In this document: positions 16,855 to 24,433 of the stretch, piece by piece
Layout: each line of letters begins with the position of its first letter
Numbering within the stretch: position 1 is the first letter of the stretch
DNA from: Dethiosulfovibrio peptidovorans
GTDB lineage: Bacteria; Synergistota; Synergistia; Synergistales; Dethiosulfovibrionaceae
Length of the DNA stretch: 64,000 bases
Assembly: GCA_002748665.1 (NCBI GenBank)
Contig: PDTB01000022.1
Coordinates: 32,579-96,578 of the forward strand
Reading direction: 5' to 3'
Notes under the pieces: model-generated
Told to the model about the DNA's origin: nothing
The model's input: the letters and a program-made list of their open reading frames with translations, nothing else
Databases searched by the model: none
Program-made: the position numbers and the translations under genes

Positions 16855-17472
16855 CTATTCCACAAGGTGCCCCGAGGTCTCCAGGTAGACCTCTTTTCTC
16901 TTGGTCCAGAAGGTGGTCTCTCCGTCGGAGAATCGGGCTCCCGAGGCAGAAACGGCAAGGGGCAAAGTTTTGGTCCCCTCGGGCATGTACAGCGTTACCG
17001 AGTCGTCACCGAAGCGGGCCAGGATGCGAAATCCGTCGAAGACATAGGTGAGGACTTCCGCAGTTTCAGCTGTTGGATCCACCTCGACCAAGGGCACGGT
17101 TACGTTCGAGGTCGAGGTGCCCTTTTGGGGTAACGGTACGCTGCCGATCCAGCGAAGTCGTCCATTCATAGCCGATATTGTAGCGGTCACCTCGTAGGCC
17201 TTGTCGTCCTTCAGGCTGGCTGGGTCGTACTCGATGGAGAAGGGCAGCGGAACCTGGCTCTCGGCGCACATTACCGACTGGGAGACAAGACGCTCATCTG
17301 ACTGAGACGAATTTTCCCAAACGGCGAGCTGAACCGTAGCCTGATTCAGGATCATAGCCTTTCCGTTGGACATGACCAATGTCCCTGAGATAGTCGCTGC
17401 CGAGGCCATAGAGCCCATTACGACGGCCAGAAGCGATGCGGCGATCCCCGCAAACAAACTTTTTCCGGTCAT
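16855..17472 (-). CDS. Exported YbaY-like / MliC-like lysozyme-inhibitor fusion
   Basis: This 205-aa protein has a signal peptide (LFAGIAASLLAVVMGSMASA). The middle part, ATISGTLVMSNGKAMILNQATVQLAVWE with VPLPFSIEYDPASL, matches the YbaY/YscW pilotin-like beta fold. The C-terminal part, FDGFRILARFGDDSVTLYMP then SASGARFSDGETTFWTKRKEVYLE, matches the MliC family, which inhibits C-type lysozyme. There is no lipobox Cys, so it is probably soluble in the periplasm or secreted. ATG 17472 is chosen because AAGGAG is ten bases upstream; a GTG nine bases earlier lies inside that site. Confidence 0.75.
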   Translation of the reverse strand: MTGKSLFAGIAASLLAVVMGSMASAATISGTLVMSNGKAMILNQATVQLAVWENSSQSDERLVSQSVMCAESQVPLPFSIEYDPASLKDDKAYEVTATISAMNGRLRWIGSVPLPQKGTSTSNVTVPLVEVDPTAETAEVLTYVFDGFRILARFGDDSVTLYMPEGTKTLPLAVSASGARFSDGETTFWTKRKEVYLETSGHLVE

Positions 17473-17660
17473 ATTAAACACTCTCCTTTTAAAGTTAAAA
17501 TAGACCCCTTAGAGCCATCAATTTTTGAGATAGATCATATCATAGGGGTTCTCGCATCAGTATGCAAGGGCTTTTCCGGATTTTAAGTATTTTATGGTAT
17601 GGTGTACCTGATCTTGGATTTTGGCCGACTCAATTCAGGTGAACAGAGAGGGTGGTCCTG

Positions 17661-18749
17661 TTGTCCAGTGAGATCTTCGTCATCAACCCCGGATCGACCA
17701 GTACCAAGATAGCCTGGTTCGACGGTGATCGGGAGCGATGGTCCGAGACCGTTCGTCACGATCCCAGTCGGATCGCTTCTTTCCCGAGTACCGTAGCCCA
17801 ATACCGTTTTCGAATGGATACCATTGAAGATGCCGTGCAAACCAAGGGATACTCCCTGGATAGTCTGGATATCGTGGTCGGTCGGGGTGGGATCGTCGAT
17901 CCCATTCCCGGGGGAACGTACTCCGTTGATCAGGCTCTTCTTCAGCGGCTTCGGAGTGGTAAGCCCTGGGATCATGCCTCCAATTTAGGCGGCATCATCG
18001 CTGAGGCTATCGCATCCCCCAGAGGGATTCCCGCTGTGATCGTGGACCCCGTTTCGGTGGACGAGCTGGACGATGTCGTCCGGCTCAGTGGATTGCCCGA
18101 ACTGCCCCGTATATCCCTGAATCACGCTTTGAACGTCAAAGCCACTGTGCGAAAGGCGGCCAGGGATCTGGAGAAGGACTGGAGGAAGACGAGATTCGTG
18201 GTGGCTCACATCGGCGGAGGGCTCTCCGTCTGTGCCCTTCGAAACGGTCGATTGGCCGAGTTCTACAGCGGCAACGACGGTGGTCCCTTTTCGCCTGAGA
18301 GGGCCGGAGGACTTCCCGCGGAGGGGTTGATGTCCTTGTGCTTTGATGGCTCCACCGATCTACCCAGCCTGAAAAAACGTCTGGTCGGTCAGGGGGGAGT
18401 TATGGCTTATTTGGGAACCAGCGATATGAGAACCGTGTCTGAGCGTGCCCGATCAGGAGACGACAAGGCCAGGCTGGTTTGGAAGAGTCTCGTATTCCAG
18501 ATAGCAGGAGCTATTGGTGCTATGGCGGTTTTTCTGGAAGGACGGCTTGATGGGATACTTTTCACCGGTGGTGTCGTCTACGATGAGAATTTTGTGGCGT
18601 CCATTCAAAAAAAAGTGCAGTGGATCGCTCCATGTTTTATCTATCCGGGCGAGGGAGAGATGGAGGCTCTGGCCCAAGGAGCTTTCCGGGTGCTCAAAGG
18701 CCAGGAACGACCGTTGTCCTACGGGGATACGGTGAGAGGAGAGCGGTGA
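17661..18749 (+). CDS. buk: Butyrate kinase (copy 1)
   Basis: A 362-aa acetokinase-family enzyme that transfers phosphate from acyl-phosphate to ADP, yielding ATP. Motifs: FVINPGSTSTKIAWFDGD at the N-terminus, VGRGGIVDPIPGGTY, VVAHIGGGLSVCA, and DGILFTGGVVYDENF. TTG 17661 has AGAGGG eight bases upstream; a GTG at 17652 is an alternative. It is followed by its partner phosphotransacylase. In amino-acid fermenters such enzymes often act on branched-chain or aryl acyl-CoAs rather than butyryl-CoA. A second copy lies at 20784-21857. Confidence 0.92.
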   Translation: MSSEIFVINPGSTSTKIAWFDGDRERWSETVRHDPSRIASFPSTVAQYRFRMDTIEDAVQTKGYSLDSLDIVVGRGGIVDPIPGGTYSVDQALLQRLRSGKPWDHASNLGGIIAEAIASPRGIPAVIVDPVSVDELDDVVRLSGLPELPRISLNHALNVKATVRKAARDLEKDWRKTRFVVAHIGGGLSVCALRNGRLAEFYSGNDGGPFSPERAGGLPAEGLMSLCFDGSTDLPSLKKRLVGQGGVMAYLGTSDMRTVSERARSGDDKARLVWKSLVFQIAGAIGAMAVFLEGRLDGILFTGGVVYDENFVASIQKKVQWIAPCFIYPGEGEMEALAQGAFRVLKGQERPLSYGDTVRGER

Positions 18750-18755
18750 TCAGAG

Positions 18756-19649
18756 GTGAAGGATCTTTCGTTTTTGCTCGATCGGTGTTCATCCCGGGAA
18801 AAAAAGAGAATTGCTGTTGCCTGTCCATACGGCCATGACGTACTTGAGGCTGTACGGGTGGCCCATCAACAGGATATTGTGACGGCGATTCTTGTCGGAG
18901 AGCCCGAAAAAATTGCTGACAAGGCTCAGGCGTTGGGGCTCTCCCTGGAGGGTATGGAGATGGTAGAGGCCTCCGATGACTATGCAGCCATCGAGGCCAC
19001 CGTTCGGTTGGTCTCTTCCGGTGAGGCTGATCTGATCATGAAAGGGCTTGTCAAGACGGCGACTTTGCTCAAAGCCGTGCTGAACAAGGAATGGGGCCTT
19101 CGGTCAGGCTCTCTCCTGTCTCACCTGGTTCTGGTTGAGGTCCCGACTCTGGGGCGGGTGCTGGGGATTACCGACGGTGGCATGAATATGTATCCCGATT
19201 TGACGGCCAAGGTGGGGATCATCAAAAACGCTGTGGTCTGCTATCACAGGCTGGGTATCGATTGCCCTAAAGTCGCTGTCTTGGCCGCTGTGGAGTCGGT
19301 GAACCCTGATATGGTCTGCTCCTTAGATGCCGCAGCTCTGACGATCATGGGCGCTCGGGGGCAGATCAGAGGTTGTCTCATCGATGGGCCCCTGACTCTG
19401 GATAACGCCGTGAGCCCCGAGGCAGCTGCCATCAAAGGCATTCGGTCGCCTGTAGCCGGGCAGGCAGATTTGCTCGTGATGCCCCATATTGAGGCGGGAA
19501 ACCTGGTGGGCAAGACAGCGATGTTTCTTGCTCAATGCCGAATTGCCGGTGTCCTCCTGGGTGCTCGTTGCCCTGTTGTCATGACCAGTCGCTTCGACTC
19601 CATGGATACGAAGTTACTGTCCATCGCTCTGGGGGCCTCCATCTCCTGA
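18756..19649 (+). CDS. ptb: Phosphate butyryltransferase (copy 1)
   Basis: A 297-aa PTA/PTB-family enzyme converting acyl-CoA plus phosphate to acyl-phosphate, feeding the kinase encoded just upstream. Conserved blocks: LIMKGLVKTATLLKAVLN, ITDGGMNMYPDLTAKV, VAVLAAVESVNPDM, GCLIDGPLTLDNAVSPEAA and GQADLLVMPHIEAGN. GTG start; GAGGAGAG lies 13 bases upstream, somewhat distant. It lies six bases after buk, clearly one transcript. Its paralogue at 19778 is in the opposite order relative to its own kinase. Confidence 0.92.
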   Translation: MKDLSFLLDRCSSREKKRIAVACPYGHDVLEAVRVAHQQDIVTAILVGEPEKIADKAQALGLSLEGMEMVEASDDYAAIEATVRLVSSGEADLIMKGLVKTATLLKAVLNKEWGLRSGSLLSHLVLVEVPTLGRVLGITDGGMNMYPDLTAKVGIIKNAVVCYHRLGIDCPKVAVLAAVESVNPDMVCSLDAAALTIMGARGQIRGCLIDGPLTLDNAVSPEAAAIKGIRSPVAGQADLLVMPHIEAGNLVGKTAMFLAQCRIAGVLLGARCPVVMTSRFDSMDTKLLSIALGASIS

Positions 19650-19663
19650 GTCGCTTGTGCGCG

Positions 19664-19690
19664 TTGTCATACGATTCTTCGTTGTATAAT
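19664..19690 (+). promoter_or_regulatory. Possible promoter of the second ptb-buk unit
   Basis: A perfect TATAAT (19685-19690) is preceded by TTGTCA, but at only 15 bases. It lies in the only sizeable gap between the two kinase/transferase pairs. Confidence 0.4.
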
Positions 19691-19777
19691 GTACGAAGAG
19701 TTGCTCTCGTTTTGGTTAAACGGGAGGGCGTTGAGGACGGCAGCGGATATATACTAATCTATAGGGGGTTATTTTTT

Positions 19778-20707
19778 ATGGAACAGCTTCGTTCGTTGAG
19801 CGCTTTGTTGGAATATGCAAAGAAGATCGGTGTCGAGAAGGGCAGGAAGAAAATCAGCGTCGCCAAGGCTGATGATCCGGGGCTGTTGGGGGCTCTTGAG
19901 GAGGCCCGGACGGCAGGTATTGCGGACTTCTACCTGGTTGGTGAGGCGTCGGCTATCGAGGGAGCTGCAAAAGAGGCTGGTGTGGATTTGGCGAACTATA
20001 AGATGGTGGATGTTGCCAGTGAGCCCGAGATGGCCCTTGAGGCCGTCAAGCTCGTTTCCTCCGGTCAAGCTGACGTCTACATGAAAGGTCAGATCCACAC
20101 GAATCATTTCCTCCGGGGCATGCTCAACAAGGAAGTCGGGCTTCGTAGGGGCAAGAACGTTATCTCCCATTGCTATTTTCATAAAATTGAGGGGTTTGAC
20201 AGGATATTCTTCATCACCGATGCTGCCTTCAACATGTATCCCGACCTGAACCAGAAGGCTCAGATCATCCAGAACACCGTAAACCTGGCGCGAGCCTTCG
20301 GGGTGGAGTGCCCTAAGGTGGCCGTTCTGGCGGCTGTGGAGGTCGTGAACCCCGATATGCCCGCTACGTTGGATGCCTCAGCCTTAGCTCAGATGAACGT
20401 TCGGGGCCAGATCAAAAACTGCATCGTCGACGGTCCCTTCGCTTTGGACAACGCCGTCAGCGAAGAATCGGCCAAAACCAAGGGCATATCCTCTCCTGTG
20501 GCTGGGAAAGCCGATATTTTCCTGGTTCCCAACATCGATGCAGGTAACATGCTGGCCAAGGCCGTTGTCTATTTTTCAAAGAACGAGACGGCCGGCATGA
20601 TCCTGGGGGCGGCGGCACCCATCATCCTCACAAGCCGGGCCGACTCTCCGAGGGCCAAGCTCATCTCCATAGCCGCTGCGGTCGTTCACGCTGATTTCAG
20701 TAAATAA
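19778..20707 (+). CDS. ptb: Phosphate butyryltransferase (copy 2)
   Basis: A 309-aa paralogue of the previous gene: VYMKGQIHTNHFLRGMLN, ITDAAFNMYPDLNQKAQIIQN, VAVLAAVEVVNPDM, CIVDGPFALDNAVSEESAKTKG, ADIFLVPNIDAGNMLAK. ATG 19778 has AGGGGG nine bases upstream; an open frame further upstream overlaps copy 1 and is not the start. Several substrate-side residues differ from copy 1 (ITDAAFN against ITDGGMN), so the two may prefer different acyl-CoAs. It probably begins a separate transcript that continues into buk copy 2. Confidence 0.93.
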   Translation: MEQLRSLSALLEYAKKIGVEKGRKKISVAKADDPGLLGALEEARTAGIADFYLVGEASAIEGAAKEAGVDLANYKMVDVASEPEMALEAVKLVSSGQADVYMKGQIHTNHFLRGMLNKEVGLRRGKNVISHCYFHKIEGFDRIFFITDAAFNMYPDLNQKAQIIQNTVNLARAFGVECPKVAVLAAVEVVNPDMPATLDASALAQMNVRGQIKNCIVDGPFALDNAVSEESAKTKGISSPVAGKADIFLVPNIDAGNMLAKAVVYFSKNETAGMILGAAAPIILTSRADSPRAKLISIAAAVVHADFSK

Positions 20708-20783
20708 AATGGTAGGCAGATGTAGAAAGTGATCTACATAAAAGAAAGCTCGAACTTAACTGACTGAAGGAGGTGTTGTTTCA

Positions 20784-21857
20784 GTGCAACTACTGGCTAT
20801 CAACCCCGGTTCCACCAGTACTAAAATAGCTTTGTTCGAGGATGAGAATCAACTCTGGGAGAATACCCAGAGATACGATTTGGACGTGATCGGGCAGTTC
20901 GCCTCGGTGACAGCTCAGGAGGACTTTCGACTCAAGAAAATTGAAAAAGCCCTGGAGAGTAAGGGCGTCACTGCCGCCGATCTGGACGGTGTCGTGGGCC
21001 GAGGCGGCCTTCTTCGCCCTATTCCAGGAGGCACCTATCGGGTGAACGATGCTATGTTGGAGGATCTGGCGTTGGCATCGTATGGTTCTCACGCCAGTAA
21101 CTTGGGAGCCCCTTTGGCTCTTCGTCTGGCCACCCAGGCAGGGCATCCGGAAAATGCGTTTATAGTGGATCCCGTGGTGGTGGACGAACTCATAGAGGAG
21201 ACTCGCTTGTCAGGGTTGCCGGAAATTCCCCGGCGTTCTGTCTTTCATGCTCTGAACCAAAAGGCCATTGCCCGTCGGGCCTCAAACGAGATGGGAAAAC
21301 CCTACGAGGATATGTCGTTCGTGGTCGCTCATATGGGAGGCGGAATTTCCGTCGGTGCCCACCGTAAGGGACGGGTTATTGACGTCAATAACGCCCTGGA
21401 CGGTGAAGGCCCGTTCTCACCGGATCGGGCAGGCTCTCTTCCAACTGGTGCCCTGGTCAAGCTCTGCTTCAGCGGTTCGGTCACCTTGCCCGAGATGAGG
21501 AAGAAAATAAATGGCAAGGGTGGTTTAGTGGCTCATCTGGGAACCAATGACCTTCGAGAGGTTGAGCGTCGCATCGCCGATGGTGACGGTAAGGCCGACC
21601 TTGTCTTTCGGAGTATGGCGTATCAGGTGGCCAAGGAAATAGGTTTGAGGTCTGTCGCTCTCGATGGAGCTGTCGACGCTATTCTCCTTACCGGTGGGTT
21701 GGCCTACTCGGATCGGTTTGTCGAGGAGATTCGGCGTCGGGTGGCCTTTATCGCTCCTGTGCGGGTATACCCTGGCGAGGACGAGCTCAAGGCTCTGGCT
21801 GAAGGGGCTCTTCGAGTCCTGTCTGGTCAGGAAGAGCCTAAGGTCTACACACGATGA
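20784..21857 (+). CDS. buk: Butyrate kinase (copy 2)
   Basis: A 357-aa acetokinase-family protein: LAINPGSTSTKIALFEDE, VGRGGLLRPIPGGTYRV, VVAHMGGGISVGAHRKG, AILLTGGLAYSDRF. GTG start with GAAGGAGGTG eight bases upstream. A small dyad (ATGTAG/CTACAT) lies in the leader at about 20722-20741. It overlaps the following dehydrogenase gene as ATGA, so the kinase and dehydrogenase are translationally coupled, consistent with one amino-acid-derived carbon pathway. Confidence 0.93.
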   Translation: MQLLAINPGSTSTKIALFEDENQLWENTQRYDLDVIGQFASVTAQEDFRLKKIEKALESKGVTAADLDGVVGRGGLLRPIPGGTYRVNDAMLEDLALASYGSHASNLGAPLALRLATQAGHPENAFIVDPVVVDELIEETRLSGLPEIPRRSVFHALNQKAIARRASNEMGKPYEDMSFVVAHMGGGISVGAHRKGRVIDVNNALDGEGPFSPDRAGSLPTGALVKLCFSGSVTLPEMRKKINGKGGLVAHLGTNDLREVERRIADGDGKADLVFRSMAYQVAKEIGLRSVALDGAVDAILLTGGLAYSDRFVEEIRRRVAFIAPVRVYPGEDELKALAEGALRVLSGQEEPKVYTR

Positions 21858-22804
21858 AGGTCGTTCTCCTCCAGCCTCTTGGGATTCATCAGACCTCTCT
21901 GGATGACTTGGCTGCTCCTCTGATCGAACAGGGACACGAGTTCGTCATCCACGAGCGGAACGACGATCCTGATGAGAGCATTCGTCGCTTATCCGATGCC
22001 GACGTGGCCATGATCGCCGACATGCCTCTGCCCGGGGTGGTCATAGAGAGTTCAGCCTGTCTCAAGATGATATCAGTTGCCTTCACGGGCTATGACCACG
22101 TGGATATGGAGGCGTGTGATCACAGGAATATCGTGGTCTCTAACTGCGCCGGATACTCGACCGACTCGGTTGCGGAACTCACGCTGGGTTTGACCCTGGC
22201 AGTGCTGAGGAAAATCGTCCCAGCTGACGGGGCAGTGCGCAGCGGCGGTACCAGGATGGGGTTGCCGGGACGGGAGCTGGCGGGTAAGACTGTGGGCGTC
22301 GTTGGGACGGGAGCTATAGGCTCCCGGGTGGCTCAGCTGTTCAGAGCTTTTGGGTGCTCCGTGGTGGCCTTCAGCCGGACGGAGCGACCCGAGCTGATCG
22401 ATGAGGGGATACGGTATGCTTCTCTGGAAGAGCTTCTTGCTGTCAGCGACGTGGTCACTCTTCACCTGCCTGGCACCGAGCGGACTAAAGGCCTTCTTGA
22501 TGCGAAAAAACTGGCTATCATGAAATCGTCGTCGGTACTCATCAACACCGCCCGCGGTGTCGTGGTGGATACCCAGGCTCTGGCTGACCGACTTCGTTCC
22601 GGCGACTTGGCCGGTGCCGGGATCGACGTATTCGATGTGGAGCCGCCCCTTCCGGAGGGACACTCCCTTCTGGATGCTCCTAACTGCGTTCTCACCCCTC
22701 ACGTGGCATTCGCCACGGCGGAGGCGTTGGAGAAGCGCGCAGCCATGGCCTTCTCTAACGTGATCAACTGGCTTTCGGGGACACCGATCAACGTGGTTAT
22801 ATAG
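21854..22804 (+). CDS. D-isomer-specific 2-hydroxyacid dehydrogenase
   Basis: This 316-aa NAD-dependent enzyme has VVGTGAIGSRVA (Rossmann motif, about residue 150), then the catalytic triad: Arg in INTARGVVVD, Glu in DVFDVEPPLPEG and His in LTPHVAFAT. The family reduces 2-oxoacids or oxidises D-2-hydroxyacids (phosphoglycerate, lactate, 2-hydroxyisocaproate). Coupling to butyrate kinase suggests reduction of 2-oxoacids from amino-acid deamination, recycling NADH. It ends inside a perfect 32-bp hairpin. Confidence 0.9.
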   Translation: MKVVLLQPLGIHQTSLDDLAAPLIEQGHEFVIHERNDDPDESIRRLSDADVAMIADMPLPGVVIESSACLKMISVAFTGYDHVDMEACDHRNIVVSNCAGYSTDSVAELTLGLTLAVLRKIVPADGAVRSGGTRMGLPGRELAGKTVGVVGTGAIGSRVAQLFRAFGCSVVAFSRTERPELIDEGIRYASLEELLAVSDVVTLHLPGTERTKGLLDAKKLAIMKSSSVLINTARGVVVDTQALADRLRSGDLAGAGIDVFDVEPPLPEGHSLLDAPNCVLTPHVAFATAEALEKRAAMAFSNVINWLSGTPINVVI

Positions 22805-22873
22805 TGAATATAATCAACATAAACGAGGGGGCCTGGTTCTTCAGGCCCCCTCGTTTATGTTGATTATATTCAC
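22804..22873. terminator. Perfect 32-bp stem hairpin ending the dehydrogenase operon
   Basis: Bases 22804-22835 are exactly complementary to 22842-22873 with a six-base loop. The inner part (ACGAGGGGGCCTG/CAGGCCCCCTCGT) resembles a terminator and the outer part is A+T-rich, giving U-rich tails in both directions. A close relative occurs at 26246-26279. Confidence 0.85.
22807..22856 (+). repeat. Direct repeat A1 (left flank of the symporter/ammonia-lyase cassette)
   Basis: Fifty bases, 43 identical to 26231-26280 in the same orientation without gaps. It contains the stem-loop core of the terminator hairpin. With A2 it brackets an A+T-rich cassette of about 3.4 kb. Confidence 0.8.
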
Positions 22874-23115
22874 AGAGCAATTTGTTGGAACGACTAAACC
22901 GGGAAATTCATCACACGAGAGCGAAAAAACCGCTGTCGTACACTGGTATAGATGTCTTTAAAATGAGCCTGTTGGCTTGAGGTATTAAAGTTCAAAATTG
23001 CTGAACAGTGCCTCGTTTTTCCCCTATTTTTTGACGATTTTTTGACGTCTTATGTGCATGATATAAAACATAAGCTTGTTACTAGCAAAATATATAGAGA
23101 AGGGAGATGGTTTAC

Positions 23116-24408
23116 ATGGCATCCAAAGAAAATTGGGGCACCAAACTAGGTTTTGTTCTTGCAACTATGGGAGCAGCTATTGGTTGTGGTAATTTATGGC
23201 GTTTTCCATACATGGTGGGCAAGTATGGTGAAGCAGCGTTTCTTTTTGTATACGTTGCTATTGTAGCTTTTATCAGCTTCCCCCTCTTGACCGCCGAGGT
23301 CGCTATGGGACGCAAAACACGCAAAGATCCTGTGGGAGCGTTTCAAACACTTGCTCCCGGCACACGATGGTTTTTGGGAGGATATCTGAATGTGGCTGTG
23401 TCCTTTATGTGGCTTGCATACCTGACCCCTATTTTCGGATGGTTTTTAGGGTATTTCTTTAAAATTGCTATGGGTACGTTCAAATCCATGCCTCCAGAAA
23501 AAATTGCAGTACATTTCCCATCATTTATTGCCCAGGGTAATATAGTATTTTTGCTCTCTCTCTCATTGGTTGCGTTGATTGTTTTTATCGTGAGAAAAGG
23601 AGTTCGCCAGGGAGTTGAGAAGACAAACAATATTCTTATGCCTATTTTGTTTGTGATCCTCGTAGTTTTAATTATTCGGGCCCTTACGCTTCCTGGGGCC
23701 GCTAAGGGGCTGGAGTTCTACCTGAAACCAGATTTCTCTAAACTCTCTCTTGAGGCCGTACTCGGTGCTTTAGGACAAGCTCTTTTTTCTGTTGGTGTTG
23801 CTGTGGGAGTTGGAATTGTATTTGGTAGTTACTTACCAGAAGACAATTCCTCCATCACTCGTAAAACCGCTGTTGTTTGTGTCGGTGATACGCTAGTAGC
23901 CTTTCTGGCAGGGCTTATGATATTCCCCAGTGTCTTTGCTTTTGGCCTGGAACCTAACTCTGGTGGTGGGCTGCTTTTTGTCACTCTCCCCAATGTTTTC
24001 AACCAACTTCCGATGGGCACTATGATTGGTTGTGCAACTGTTCTCCTTTTTATGATTGCCATGCTCACATCCCAAGTAGCTTGTTTTGAAACGGTTGTTT
24101 GCTTTATGGAAGAGACGCTTAAAGTAGCAAGAGAAAGAGCTATTTGGATTCTAGCTGCGCTGTTATGTGTGCTCATTTACATCAACGCAAACTTTATGAA
24201 GATATTTAGTATATTTGATTATGTTACAAGTAATATCTTTTTGACCGGAGGTGCTTTGCTGCTAGCACTCTTTGTTGGCTGGAAGTGGAAGGTTCCTGCT
24301 ATGATGAAAGCTGCGTCTATCGAGAGCGGACACAAAACATGGATTATCCTTTTAAAATACTTTGTGCCAGTAGCGATTTTACTTGTATGGGCATCATGGA
24401 TTTTTTAA
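23116..24408 (+). CDS. Neurotransmitter:sodium symporter (NSS/SNF) family transporter
   Basis: The 430-aa membrane protein has about eleven helices. The family signature lies at the N-terminus: LGFVLATMGAAIGCGNLWRFPYMVGKYGEAAFLFVY, containing the unwound TM1 Na+/substrate site. Bacterial NSS proteins import amino acids with Na+. ATG 23116 has GGGAG at nine bases; an ATG nine bases earlier abuts that site. It precedes an ammonia-lyase gene by 25 bases, so the amino acid taken up is probably the lyase substrate (histidine or an aromatic amino acid; inference). It is markedly more A+T-rich than the flanking genes and framed by direct repeats, suggesting acquisition. Confidence 0.9.
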   Translation: MASKENWGTKLGFVLATMGAAIGCGNLWRFPYMVGKYGEAAFLFVYVAIVAFISFPLLTAEVAMGRKTRKDPVGAFQTLAPGTRWFLGGYLNVAVSFMWLAYLTPIFGWFLGYFFKIAMGTFKSMPPEKIAVHFPSFIAQGNIVFLLSLSLVALIVFIVRKGVRQGVEKTNNILMPILFVILVVLIIRALTLPGAAKGLEFYLKPDFSKLSLEAVLGALGQALFSVGVAVGVGIVFGSYLPEDNSSITRKTAVVCVGDTLVAFLAGLMIFPSVFAFGLEPNSGGGLLFVTLPNVFNQLPMGTMIGCATVLLFMIAMLTSQVACFETVVCFMEETLKVARERAIWILAALLCVLIYINANFMKIFSIFDYVTSNIFLTGGALLLALFVGWKWKVPAMMKAASIESGHKTWIILLKYFVPVAILLVWASWIF

Positions 24409-24433
24409 AGTTTAAGCCTAAGGGGTGAGAAAA

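Noticed and set aside
23030-23067. Two TTTTTGACG units followed by TATAAA as a symporter promoter
   Set aside because: Spacings to the -10 are 14 and 25 bases; only an A+T-rich promoter-like region can be claimed.
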